64,000 nucleotides of DNA, taken from NCBI GenBank assembly GCA_965247965.1, contig OZ252053.1:4340001-4404000 (forward strand). Reading direction: 5' to 3'. The position numbers and the translations under genes were made by a program. This document shows positions 9,317-17,405 of this stretch, piece by piece. How positions within the stretch are numbered: position 1 is the stretch's first letter; each line of letters starts with the position of its first letter. This DNA is from UBA7328 sp965247965. Its GTDB lineage: Bacteria; Bacteroidota; Bacteroidia; Chitinophagales; Saprospiraceae. The notes below the pieces were generated by a model that saw nothing but the letters and a program-made list of their open reading frames with translations, ran no database searches and was not told the origin of the DNA.

Positions 9317-9538
9317 TCAACTGAAATCTACGAAATCACTTATTTTGCTATTTTTGATTTCTTCAACTTCTTTTCTCATTTCGTCTGTTACTTCTTCTTT
9401 GGGAAGCAGATGTAATAATTCGAATTCTTTCTCTTCTTTTTCGTCAACTTTGTCACTCAAAAAATTGTATAACTCCTGCCAGTCCTCAAATTCAGAACGC
9501 ATCTCAGTAGGTTTCTTAAGTTTAATTGTATCAGTCAT
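9317..9538 (-). CDS. Small acidic protein, antitoxin-like, probably frameshifted
   Basis: A 73-residue, Glu/Lys-rich helical protein starting MTDTIKLKKPTEM, 15 bases after argE. It ends KISDFVDFS at a TGA. One frame over, immediately downstream, the DNA reads on as ISVENTGEEFVDGRVFITSE and stops at 9259-9261, directly before the toxin-like ORF. A single-base indel near 9325 would therefore restore a longer protein of about 92 residues abutting the next gene. The antitoxin label rests mainly on size, charge and gene order. Confidence 0.4.
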   Translation of the reverse strand: MTDTIKLKKPTEMRSEFEDWQELYNFLSDKVDEKEEKEFELLHLLPKEEVTDEMRKEVEEIKNSKISDFVDFS

Positions 9539-9553
9539 AACAAAGATTTTGAT

Positions 9554-10612
9554 TCATAAAGATAACCCTTCTAACAAAGCAATGTAAACATCTATCCCAT
9601 CCCGGACCTCACTAAGCCGAATAAATTCATCCGCAGTATGCGACCGCAAAGAATCCCCCGGACCAATCTTCAACGTCGGACATTTAAAATGAACCTGATC
9701 GGATAAGGTTGACGAACCATAATATGGCAATCCCATGCTCAATCCTCTTTTCACCAAAGGATGCTCTAAATCAATTTTTGAAGCATTGCGCTCAAAGTTC
9801 CGTGGCTGTATTTTTGAAATGCAATTCTGCTCAATTGTTTGGAATATTTCTTTGAGGCTATAACATTCATTTACCCGTACATCGACAACAAATTTACAGA
9901 TATCAGGTACGACGTTGTGTTGGTAACCAGCTTCTATTTGCGTTACAGAAATTGAGACTTTACCTAGCATTTCGGAAACCTTTGGAAATTGGAATGTGCT
10001 GAGCCATTCGACATCCTTCATGGCCTTGTAAATTGCATTGTCACCTTTTTGGTGTGCAACGTGGCCGGAGGTCCCTTTTGCGCTGCAGTCTATTACAAGC
10101 AGACCTTTTTCGGCGACGGCCATTTTCATTTCCGTCGGTTCGCCAACTATGCCCAAATCAGGTGTGAGGTCTAAATTTTCGAGAACTGAAGCCACGCCAT
10201 TTTCGCCAAATATTTCTTCTTCTGCGGATGCAATCAGAACAAGATTGTAGGGCAATTCTTTTTCATAAAAATGCACGTACGTGGTGATCAAAGAAACCAA
10301 ACTAGCTCCTGCATCATTGCTACCAAGACCATATAAAATATTCCCATCTATTTCGGCGCCAAACGGATCTCTGCTCCATCCGCCCACGACTTTCACCGTA
10401 TCGTGGTGACTATTTAGAATTATGTTCTTTTTATCAATCGAAAAAGGTCGGTTACGACTAACTATATTATTTGTAATTCGCTGATATTCAATATTTTGTG
10501 TAGATAAAAAATCTGCAATACAATCCGCAGTTTTGCTTTCCTTCTTTGAAAAAGAAGGTATCTTTGTCAGATCTATCAAAAGCGATATGGCTCCATCCTT
10601 GAGATTTTTCAT
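9554..10612 (-). CDS. argE: M20 family deacylase, ArgE-like
   Basis: This 352-residue M20 metallopeptidase-family protein has the di-zinc motifs in order: HHDTV near residue 68, GSNDAGAS (bridging Asp) near 97 and AEEEIFGENG (catalytic Glu pair) near 130. It has a central dimerisation domain and a late histidine in RSHTADEF. By context it removes the acyl group from N-acyl-citrulline or N-acylornithine. In Bacteroidota with an ArgF'-type carbamoyltransferase, the deacylation step acts on acylcitrulline. It overlaps argB by 4 bases. DapE-like activity is possible on sequence alone, but the neighbours favour arginine. Confidence 0.85.
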   Translation of the reverse strand: MKNLKDGAISLLIDLTKIPSFSKKESKTADCIADFLSTQNIEYQRITNNIVSRNRPFSIDKKNIILNSHHDTVKVVGGWSRDPFGAEIDGNILYGLGSNDAGASLVSLITTYVHFYEKELPYNLVLIASAEEEIFGENGVASVLENLDLTPDLGIVGEPTEMKMAVAEKGLLVIDCSAKGTSGHVAHQKGDNAIYKAMKDVEWLSTFQFPKVSEMLGKVSISVTQIEAGYQHNVVPDICKFVVDVRVNECYSLKEIFQTIEQNCISKIQPRNFERNASKIDLEHPLVKRGLSMGLPYYGSSTLSDQVHFKCPTLKIGPGDSLRSHTADEFIRLSEVRDGIDVYIALLEGLSL

Positions 10613-11394
10613 AATGCCAATTGAGTGCCCGAATTATCATTTTTCATCTCTGTTACATGGCAGATTGAAACAGAATGAACACCTTCGCGAAGGGCATCAA
10701 AACCATTCTTCAGTTTTGGAATCATTCCATCCTGGATAATGCCTTTTTTATGAAGTTGGTCGATATCTGCTTCTTTCAAAATAGGAATCAAGGAATCCTT
10801 GGATTCGACATGCTTAAGAACTCCTTTCAGTTCGAAACAGAACTTGAGTTCGACGGAATAATTTGCTGCTAGCGCTACCGCTACAGCACCGGCAATGGTA
10901 TCTGCATTTGTGTTAAGCAATTGACCTTTTTTGTCATGAGTAAGCGGGCATAGCACAGGTACGAATCCAGCGCTGATCAGTTTGACCAGATTTTCGCAAC
11001 TCACTTCATCGATGTCTCCGGCATATCCGTAATCGATGTCTTTTACTATTCTTTTGTGAGATTTTATGACATTTCCATCTGCGCCTGAGAGGCCAATGGC
11101 GTTGATACCTTTCGCTTGCAACTGCGCGACCATATTTTTGTTTACAAGTCCTCCATAGACCATGGTTACCACATCAAGCGTGTCCGTGTAGGTTATTCTT
11201 CTTCCCTCGACCATTTTTACGTCGATTCCCATTCTTGTTAAGATCTCACTGGCTTTGGTTCCTCCCCCGTGAACAAGGATTTTTTTGTTTTTTATGGCAG
11301 CAAATTGATCGATGAATTCACTCAGAAGGTTTTCGTCATTTACTACCTTTCCTCCTATTTTAAAGACTTTTATTTTGGCTTTTGCGTAGAGCAT
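10609..11394 (-). CDS. argB: N-acetylglutamate kinase
   Basis: Amino-acid-kinase-fold enzyme that phosphorylates N-acylglutamate, the second step of arginine synthesis. Motifs are KVFKIGGKVV at the N-terminus, the nucleotide loop LVHGGGTKAS, GLSGADGN, and NTNADTIAGAVAVALAA, which is highly typical of ArgB. The frame opens with a TTG at 11430, but ATG at 11394 (MLYAKAKIKVF) puts the first strand at the usual distance and gives 261 residues. The last 4 bases overlap argE. Confidence 0.93.
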   Translation of the reverse strand: MLYAKAKIKVFKIGGKVVNDENLLSEFIDQFAAIKNKKILVHGGGTKASEILTRMGIDVKMVEGRRITYTDTLDVVTMVYGGLVNKNMVAQLQAKGINAIGLSGADGNVIKSHKRIVKDIDYGYAGDIDEVSCENLVKLISAGFVPVLCPLTHDKKGQLLNTNADTIAGAVAVALAANYSVELKFCFELKGVLKHVESKDSLIPILKEADIDQLHKKGIIQDGMIPKLKNGFDALREGVHSVSICHVTEMKNDNSGTQLAL

Positions 11395-11520
11395 ATGCTG
11401 ACTAAAATAATTGATGCAAGTTTTGGTCAAAGCTAACTGGCCTGTGTATCAGGCGGCATTAAATTTTGATTTTGGCGATAGTGGGGCCGACAATTTATTG
11501 GCGGCTTTTGAAGGATCATA

Positions 11521-11575
11521 TCTATTTTGCGCCAATATGCGACAGCCCAATAAATTGAGCTGGTCATTGTATCGT
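11521..11575. repeat. Dispersed intergenic repeat, copy B
   Basis: The 265-base gap between argF' and argB contains, on the minus strand, ATGACCAGCTCAAT followed at once by TTATTGGGCTGTCGCA and GCGCAAAA. These blocks recur at 10-105 with a spacer. A 66-residue minus-strand ORF (11449-11649) covers it. It has no recognisable features and I do not call it a gene. Confidence 0.35.
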
Positions 11576-11659
11576 TCACGCTCTAACTTCTTGCTAATAC
11601 TCATACTCAATGACTTTTTCCTTTTTGCAAGCTTATAAGGTGCAATCATTTTTCATCAT

Positions 11660-12598
11660 TTAGACAGTTAATGAATGTAGAACAGCCTGAGCTGCTACGG
11701 TTCGATTTATAGCTTGATCAATAACTACGGAATACTCAGAGTCTAATGCATCATCAGAAATTACTACATTCCGTCTCACCGGGAGACAGTGCATAAGGAT
11801 TCCATTGTTTGTCAAGTCGAGCTTTTCCTTTGTAATCATCCATTTTTCATCGGTTTCCAGTATTTGTCCATACTTCTCAACCGAGGACCAGTTTTTTACA
11901 TAGATCACGTCAGCGCCTTGGAAAGCTTCTTTCTGATTATGCGAAGTAGTATGGGCATTTGAAAATTGAGGAGCAAGTTCATAACCCTTTGGATGACAGA
12001 TCGTTACGTCTTCTCCGGCCTTGGTCATCCATTGCAAAAATGAATTGGAAACTGCCTGTGGCAGCGCCTTGGGATGTGGCGCCCAAGTGAGTACAATCTT
12101 GAGATCGGATCGCTTCTTTTTTTCCCGAATTGTAAATAAATCCGTCAAAGATTGCAATGGATGTAAAATCGCAGACTCCATATTGACCACTGGAACAGTG
12201 CTGTATTTCATCAGTGTTTTGATCACTCGATCCTTGTAATCTTCTTCTTTGGATTTCAGATCAGGGAATGTTCTTATTCCTATAACATCCGCGTAATTGC
12301 TGATCACTCGAGCCGCCTCTTTGATATGTTCCGCGGTATCAAATTTCATAACAGCTTGGTCTTCCATTTCCCATTTCCATCCTTCGGACATATTCATGCT
12401 GATCACATCCATTCCGAGGTTATACGCGGCTTTTTGGGTACTAATTCTGGTGCGCAGACTTGGATTAAAGAAAAGCAATACGATCAATTTATGGTTGCCT
12501 GCGTCGCTGAATCGTTGAGGATTCGTTTTTACCAATTGACATAACTCCAGCAAAGCATTGAGGTCATCTACATCATCGGCGGAATAAAAGTGCTTCAT
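11660..12598 (-). CDS. argF': N-succinyl/acetylornithine carbamoyltransferase
   Basis: This 312-residue transcarbamylase has the carbamoyl-phosphate loop FFNPSLRTR (residues 43-51), HPLQSLTD and HCLPVRRN. The SEGWKWE loop and overall pattern match the ArgF' branch, which carbamoylates N-acylornithine rather than ornithine. At the position that separates acetyl- from succinyl-specific enzymes (Glu92 in Xanthomonas, Pro90 in Bacteroides fragilis, by my alignment from memory) it has Ala89 in DTAEH, which argues for N-succinylornithine. Its presence means citrulline is made as an acyl derivative and deacylated afterwards, presumably by the ArgE-like protein. It overlaps argD by 4 bases. Confidence 0.9.
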   Translation of the reverse strand: MKHFYSADDVDDLNALLELCQLVKTNPQRFSDAGNHKLIVLLFFNPSLRTRISTQKAAYNLGMDVISMNMSEGWKWEMEDQAVMKFDTAEHIKEAARVISNYADVIGIRTFPDLKSKEEDYKDRVIKTLMKYSTVPVVNMESAILHPLQSLTDLFTIREKKKRSDLKIVLTWAPHPKALPQAVSNSFLQWMTKAGEDVTICHPKGYELAPQFSNAHTTSHNQKEAFQGADVIYVKNWSSVEKYGQILETDEKWMITKEKLDLTNNGILMHCLPVRRNVVISDDALDSEYSVVIDQAINRTVAAQAVLHSLTV

Positions 12599-13749
12599 GA
12601 CTCATTTACATTGATCGCCTTTAATCCTCTTTTCAATTTTAGGAAAAAGAGGTCAACTTCCTTGTCTGTGATGCTCAAAGGAGGGAGTAATCGCAATAAA
12701 TTGGGATTGGTCGAACTACCTGTAAAAAGATGCTGGTTGTAGACCAATTCTTTTCGTAGATCATCTACAGGATGGTCAAATTCCAGGCCGAGCATAAGTC
12801 CTTTGCCTTTTACCTGTTTCACATCGGGCATTTTAGAAAGTTCCGTTTTTAACAACTCACCTTTGACTTCGGCATTTTTTATTAATCCTTCTGCTTCGAT
12901 AACTTCTAACACTGCTACGCCAGCTGCGCAGGCCAATTGATTTCCACCAAATGTGGTACCCAAACGGCCTTTTTGTGCTGGTAGTTTTTCCCTATCGATT
13001 AGCACTCCGCCAATTGGAAATCCATTGCCCATTCCCTTGCCGATTGTAATAATATCCGGTCGAATACCAAGAAGTTGGTACGCAAAGAATCGACCCGATC
13101 TACCATATCCGCATTGAACCTCGTCCATGATCAAAAGCGTATCTGTTTGGTTGCACGCATATTCTATTTGTTTGGCATCCTCACTTTTAATAGCATCTAA
13201 TCCGCCTACACCTTGTATCGCCTCTACTATTACGGCGCTGATATTTTCTCCACTGATGGCGTTGACAATGTTTTTGATATCGTCTTTTTTGTAAAATTCA
13301 ACCTCTACTCCTTTGTTGATTGGGGCTGCATGTTGTTGGCCGGAGTGGGTCACATTAATAGCTGCTGAAGTTCTGCCGTGAAAGCCATTTTCGAGTGCGA
13401 GTACCTTTTTTCTGTCGTTGGCAAATGATGCTAACTTGAGGGCATTCTCATTGGCCTCTGCTCCGCTATTGATGTAGAAAGCATCGTAGCCCGAAATTCC
13501 GCTAATTCGTTCGAGATTATCTGCAAGCTTTTCCTGGAGACTGTTAATCACGGAGTTGGAATAAAAAGGCAGTTTATGAAGCTGGTTAGAAATTGATGAG
13601 TTGTAATACGGGTGATTATGCCCTATGCTGATCACTGCATGACCGCCGTAAAAATCCAGGTAACCGACATCTTTTTTATCGTATACATATGCGCCGCGAC
13701 CGAATTCCAGTTCGATGTCAAACAGGGAATATACACCATAGAGATTCAT
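12595..13749 (-). CDS. argD: Acyl-ornithine aminotransferase
   Basis: A class-III PLP aminotransferase of 384 residues. It shows YINSGAEANENALKLA, the MDEVQCGYGRSG block with the PLP-binding Asp, and the Schiff-base lysine in ITIGKGMGNGFPIGG. It transaminates N-acylglutamate semialdehyde to N-acylornithine, fitting its place between argC and argF'. The 4-base overlap with argF' suggests translational coupling. Acetyl versus succinyl specificity cannot be read here. Confidence 0.93.
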   Translation of the reverse strand: MNLYGVYSLFDIELEFGRGAYVYDKKDVGYLDFYGGHAVISIGHNHPYYNSSISNQLHKLPFYSNSVINSLQEKLADNLERISGISGYDAFYINSGAEANENALKLASFANDRKKVLALENGFHGRTSAAINVTHSGQQHAAPINKGVEVEFYKKDDIKNIVNAISGENISAVIVEAIQGVGGLDAIKSEDAKQIEYACNQTDTLLIMDEVQCGYGRSGRFFAYQLLGIRPDIITIGKGMGNGFPIGGVLIDREKLPAQKGRLGTTFGGNQLACAAGVAVLEVIEAEGLIKNAEVKGELLKTELSKMPDVKQVKGKGLMLGLEFDHPVDDLRKELVYNQHLFTGSSTNPNLLRLLPPLSITDKEVDLFFLKLKRGLKAINVNES

Positions 13750-13772
13750 GGTACGTTCTGCTTTACGCGGTA

Positions 13773-14738
13773 TTAGTATACCGCTGCTTTTAAATTTAAT
13801 CCGGATTTTTCATCTATACCAAAGACCAGGTTCATATTCTGAACTGCCTGGCCCGCTGCGCCTTTCAATAGATTATCTAAAATGCTGATTATCAGCAATT
13901 TGTTATCAATTCTTTCGAGATATAAGTAACACATATTCGTATTAACTACTTCTTTCAAAGATGGATTGTAATCTGTAATAAATACGAATGGAGAATCGCC
14001 ATAGTAATCACTATAGGCTTCTTTTATCTCTTCGATTTTCTCACTACAATCCAAGTACATGCTCGCATAAATTCCTCTTGTGAAATCACCCCGCATTGGG
14101 ATAAAATTTACCTGCTGGTCGAAAGATATGTCCTCTTGTTGTAGGCTCTGAACAACTTCATCAAGATGCTGATGCCGGAATGCTTTATAGACAGAAATAT
14201 TATTATTCCTCCATGAAAAATGTGTGGTATCGACCTTAGTCTGCCCAGCACCCGTAGAACCCGTAATCGCATTCACATGCACTTCCGACTTGATCAAACC
14301 GCCCTTTGCAAGGGGTAGCAATCCCAATTGAATACAGGTCGCAAAGCATCCACAATTAGCAATTTTCTTTGCTTCGCGAATTTGGGATTTATTTAATTCA
14401 CACAGACCGTAAATGAAATCATTGCCATTCTCTTTCAGTCGGAAATCGCTGCTGAAATCTATGATTGTAATGCCTTCATCAACATGATTATTGGCTAAAA
14501 ATTCTTTGCTCTTCCCATGTCCGGAGCAGATGAACAATAAATCAATTGCATTGGAATAGTCAGAGGTAAACGCGAGTTCGGTAAGCCCTAATAAATCGCG
14601 ATGAACATCGTATAATTTCTTGCCCGCTTGGCTATTGCTCATTATATAAGAAATTTCTACCTGTTGATGGTTCAACAGCAGTCGAATCAACTCTCCGCCA
14701 GTGTACCCGGCTCCTCCGATAATTCCTGCTCTGATCAT
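13773..14738 (-). CDS. argC: N-acyl-gamma-glutamyl-phosphate reductase
   Basis: NADP-dependent reductase of 321 residues with the N-terminal Rossmann motif IIGGAGYTGGELIRLLL and the catalytic cysteine at Cys131 in NCGCFATCIQLGLLPL (the usual motif is N-P-G-C). It produces N-acylglutamate semialdehyde for ArgD. It overlaps argG by 4 bases. The last codons form half of a short inverted repeat (GCGGTA...TACCGC, about 13768-13785) spanning the stop codon and the 23-base gap to argD. Confidence 0.94.
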   Translation of the reverse strand: MIRAGIIGGAGYTGGELIRLLLNHQQVEISYIMSNSQAGKKLYDVHRDLLGLTELAFTSDYSNAIDLLFICSGHGKSKEFLANNHVDEGITIIDFSSDFRLKENGNDFIYGLCELNKSQIREAKKIANCGCFATCIQLGLLPLAKGGLIKSEVHVNAITGSTGAGQTKVDTTHFSWRNNNISVYKAFRHQHLDEVVQSLQQEDISFDQQVNFIPMRGDFTRGIYASMYLDCSEKIEEIKEAYSDYYGDSPFVFITDYNPSLKEVVNTNMCYLYLERIDNKLLIISILDNLLKGAAGQAVQNMNLVFGIDEKSGLNLKAAVY

Positions 14739-15928
14739 TGCTTCTCTGCGTTTATTTGTTGATAAATGCGTGAAGCATTCGAGAAAATCTTGGTAAATCC
14801 CTTTGCGTCATCACCTGTCCATGCAAGGTTCATTTCTCCATACTGGCCGAACTTAGCACTCATCAGATCGTTATCCGATTTTATGCCAGTCAATTCGAAG
14901 CGATAAGGATGAAGTTTGAGAAATACGCTTCCATTTACCGTTTTTTGAGTCGATTCCAGGAATTCTTCGATGTTTCTCATTACAGGTTCGTTGTATTTAC
15001 TTTCGTGTAAAAACATCCCATACCACTCCGCTAATTGATTTTTCCAATAAGCCTGCCATTGGGAAAGAGTATGCTTTTCCAGCAAATGATGGGCTTTTAT
15101 GATCATCAATGCAGCAGGTGCCTCGAATGCTACACGCCCTTTTATGCCGATAATCGTATCGCCCACGTGCATGTCGCGACCTATCGCGTATTTACTTCCT
15201 ATCTCGTTCAACTTCTGAATCAAAGCCACTTTTACATTGTATTTCTTGCCACCCAGAGCCATAGGTTCGCCTTGTTCGAAAGTAATTTCCAAATCCTCGC
15301 TTTTCACATTTTCCAATTTTGAAAGATAAGCTTCTTCAGGAAGCGTATGCTGCGAAGTAAGAGTCTCCTTGCCACCTATGCTCGTACCCCAAAGTCCCTG
15401 ATTGATCGAATAGTTTTTCTTTTGCTCCGGCCATTCAAATCCTTTTGATCGTATAAAATCGATCTCTTCCTGACGGGTCAGCTGCTGATCTCGGATTGGT
15501 GTGATAATTTTAAAATCCTCGGTGTCGCTGATAAAGACCGTATCAAATCTGATCTGGTCGTTGCCCGCACCTGTACTGCCATGAGCAACCGTATAAATGT
15601 CTTTGTTCTTGGCGTATTGCAATATAGCCATGGCCTGAAATGCCCGCTCCGAACTTACGCTTAATGGATATGTATTGTTGCGCAAAACATTTCCGTAGAT
15701 CAGATATCTTACACAGTCCCGATAATACTTTTCCGTGATGTCAAGACAAACAAAAGTCTTTGCCCCAAAGTCGTGTGCTCGCTTCCCGAGATCTTTCACT
15801 TCTTCTTGGCTGAAGCCTCCCGTATTTACTGAAACTGCATGAACTTCATATCCCTGCTCAATGAGGTGAAGCGTGCAAAAGGACGTATCCAGACCTCCGC
15901 TGTATGCCAGTACTATTTGCTTTTTCAT
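14735..15928 (-). CDS. argG: Argininosuccinate synthase
   Basis: This 397-residue enzyme condenses citrulline and aspartate with ATP. The PP-loop AYSGGLDTS is at residues 8-16; HGSTGAGNDQIRFD and the later GRDMHVGDTI region are typical of ArgG. It overlaps argC and the GNAT gene by 4 bases on either side, placing it second in the operon. Confidence 0.95.
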   Translation of the reverse strand: MKKQIVLAYSGGLDTSFCTLHLIEQGYEVHAVSVNTGGFSQEEVKDLGKRAHDFGAKTFVCLDITEKYYRDCVRYLIYGNVLRNNTYPLSVSSERAFQAMAILQYAKNKDIYTVAHGSTGAGNDQIRFDTVFISDTEDFKIITPIRDQQLTRQEEIDFIRSKGFEWPEQKKNYSINQGLWGTSIGGKETLTSQHTLPEEAYLSKLENVKSEDLEITFEQGEPMALGGKKYNVKVALIQKLNEIGSKYAIGRDMHVGDTIIGIKGRVAFEAPAALMIIKAHHLLEKHTLSQWQAYWKNQLAEWYGMFLHESKYNEPVMRNIEEFLESTQKTVNGSVFLKLHPYRFELTGIKSDNDLMSAKFGQYGEMNLAWTGDDAKGFTKIFSNASRIYQQINAEKQ

Positions 15929-16518
15929 CCCATTTTGCTTTTTACATTTTTGACCATATGCGTTAAATCAAATTTCATTGCCTCATTTTTAGAAGGCGCT
16001 AGCATGCCCGTGCAAAGACAAAGGCTTTTATTGTTTCTCAAGAGAATATCATAGTTGGGGCAACTGCTACAGCCTTTCCAAAATTCTTCGTCGTCCGTAA
16101 GTTCCCGAAAGGATACAGGGCGGTAGCCCAGATCGCTGTTGATCTTCATCACGGCGCTGCTTGTCGTGATACCAAAAACTTTAGCTTCGGGATATTTGTC
16201 GCGAGCGAGATTAAAAATTTTGGCCTTAATTTTTTTGCCCATGCCAAGCCCTCTATATTTGGCCACGACGATGAGTCCTGAATTGGACACGTAATCTCCC
16301 TGGCTGAAGGTCTCTATGTAACAAAATCCGGCGAACTCCGAGCCTACGAAAGCAATCACAGCTTTATCTTCTGAGATCTTTGTTCTTATGTACTCAGGTG
16401 TTCGAATAGCAATACCGGTTCCTCTTTCCTTGGAAGATTCTTCGTAGATGGCGGAAATGGTATCCGCGTATGCATAATCACTATTCTTAGCCAACCTTAT
16501 GATTAATGCGTTTTGCAT
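15925..16518 (-). CDS. GNAT acetyltransferase, likely N-acylglutamate synthase
   Basis: First gene of the arginine run. A GNAT fold is visible: a central VSNSGLIVVAKYRGLGMGKK, where RGLGMGKK is the acetyl-CoA pyrophosphate loop, followed by VFGITTSSAVMKINSDLGY. A C-terminal Cys-rich stretch (FWKGCSSCPNYD, then CLCTGM) is unusual for plain GNATs. The frame is open to 16593, but ATG at 16518 gives a clean start, 198 residues, and sits downstream of a promoter. Position plus fold suggest it makes the N-acylglutamate that feeds ArgB. That role is inferred, since GNAT specificity is not readable. Confidence 0.7.
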   Translation of the reverse strand: MQNALIIRLAKNSDYAYADTISAIYEESSKERGTGIAIRTPEYIRTKISEDKAVIAFVGSEFAGFCYIETFSQGDYVSNSGLIVVAKYRGLGMGKKIKAKIFNLARDKYPEAKVFGITTSSAVMKINSDLGYRPVSFRELTDDEEFWKGCSSCPNYDILLRNNKSLCLCTGMLAPSKNEAMKFDLTHMVKNVKSKMG

Positions 16519-16651
16519 TCTGAATTTAAACTGATGTATCAATAAAAAGCGGAAAATGCAGGAATGTACCTGCCTGAAGGTAAATATTATCAAGCCCTGA
16601 CGGGCCTTGGAGAGAGTGTCCTAAATCTTTTGTTGATAATATTCATTGGCT

Positions 16652-16682
16652 CAAAAATATGATTAATTTTTTATTACGGCAA
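16652..16682 (-). promoter_or_regulatory. Bacteroidota-type promoter of the arg-met run
   Basis: On the minus strand TTG (16680-16682) is followed by exactly 20 bases and then TATTTTTG (16652-16659), matching TTG-N19-21-TAnnTTTG. The leader to the GNAT start would be about 125 nt and contains a GCAGG/CCTGC hairpin near 16559-16575. The -33 TTG lies inside a perfect inverted repeat, GGCAAATTATTTGCC (16678-16692), which could be an operator. Confidence 0.55.
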
Positions 16683-16750
16683 ATTATTTGCCAAAGAGAT
16701 GTTAAGGAGGTATTAATTTTTACACGCCATTAGAATACTTTTCGGCATCT

Positions 16751-16790
16751 ATTTTAACAAAATATTGATTTCCATAATATTTGTTAAAAT
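16751..16790. promoter_or_regulatory. AT-rich inverted repeat upstream of a small ORF
   Basis: ATTTTAACAAAATATT (16751-16766) and AATATTTGTTAAAAT (16776-16790) are complementary apart from one bulged base, around a 9-base centre. The repeat ends 12 bases before the start codon at 16803, so it could be an operator or a 5' hairpin controlling that gene. Confidence 0.45.
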
Positions 16791-16802
16791 TCTATATGGA
16801 GG

Positions 16803-17111
16803 ATGATGGACAGAAGGGAGTTTGGAAAAAGTATTACGCATACGTGTAGTGAAATTGCGCTTTTGGCAGTGAGCTATAAAGGCATATTGGACTATGGAAT
16901 TGGCGCAGTTGCATACGTCAGCTACAATGATATGCTTGATCTTGAGGACAATGTTCGGAAATGTAATCTGTTACTTGAAAGGAATGGAAGCAAATACTTC
17001 ATTAACGCAAAAAAGAATGGTAAAATAATTGAAGTGCCATATGAAGTAATCGATGGATATGAGGCGAAACCTTCGGCAAGGGAACAAATCTTTCGGTATC
17101 TTTTTCGATAG
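16803..17111 (+). CDS. Small protein of unknown function
   Basis: A 102-residue protein I do not recognise. Two ATGs in a row (16803, 16806) follow ATGGAGG, a much stronger Shine-Dalgarno sequence than most genes here show. The middle is hydrophobic (IALLAVSYKGILDYGIGAVAYV) and is followed by a charged region with a YFINAKKNGKIIEVPYEVI strand pattern. An inverted repeat lies just upstream and a stem-loop just downstream. The unusual translation signal and isolation suggest a recent arrival. Confidence 0.55.
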   Translation: MMDRREFGKSITHTCSEIALLAVSYKGILDYGIGAVAYVSYNDMLDLEDNVRKCNLLLERNGSKYFINAKKNGKIIEVPYEVIDGYEAKPSAREQIFRYLFR

Positions 17112-17122
17112 CCTCAATGAGC

Positions 17123-17163
17123 AGAGCATAACCGGTTGACAAACCTTCTTCAGGGTATGCTCT
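17123..17163 (+). terminator. Stem-loop after the small ORF
   Basis: AGAGCATAACC (17123-17133) pairs with GGGTATGCTCT (17153-17163) with one mismatch and a 19-base loop, 12 bases after the stop codon. No T-tract follows, so it may be a transcript-end stabiliser rather than an intrinsic terminator. Confidence 0.3.
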
Positions 17164-17261
17164 ACCATGAAAATCTTTTACTTTTTGTGAAAAATAATTA
17201 CAAATATAGGCATGAAAAATAATGATTTCGCCTGAAAAACAATTATTATAGGAGGTTCTTT

Positions 17262-17405
17262 GTGAATTTTAATGAAAAAATGGATTATTTATCTAAAGAA
17301 AAAACGGTCTGTACAATCGACGATCTTATTGTCGGCATGACAAAAAAGGGTGTTTTGGATCAGTATGAAGACTATGAAAGTGTGGGTAAAGAAATAATCG
17401 AATAA
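17262..17405 (+). CDS. 47-residue ORF with strong ribosome binding site
   Basis: The ORF starts GTG (17262) six bases after GGAGG (17251-17255), with a second in-frame ATG at 17280. The product begins VNFNEKMDYLSKEKTV and ends YESVGKEIIE: short, acidic and hydrophilic, matching no family I know. Like the 102-residue ORF upstream, it has an SD sequence that is exceptional for this window, and the two may form a small transferred unit. Confidence 0.4.
   Translation: MNFNEKMDYLSKEKTVCTIDDLIVGMTKKGVLDQYEDYESVGKEIIE

Noticed and set aside
11449..11649. 66-codon minus-strand ORF between argF' and argB
   Set aside because: No recognisable features, and it overlaps a dispersed repeat; treated as non-coding.
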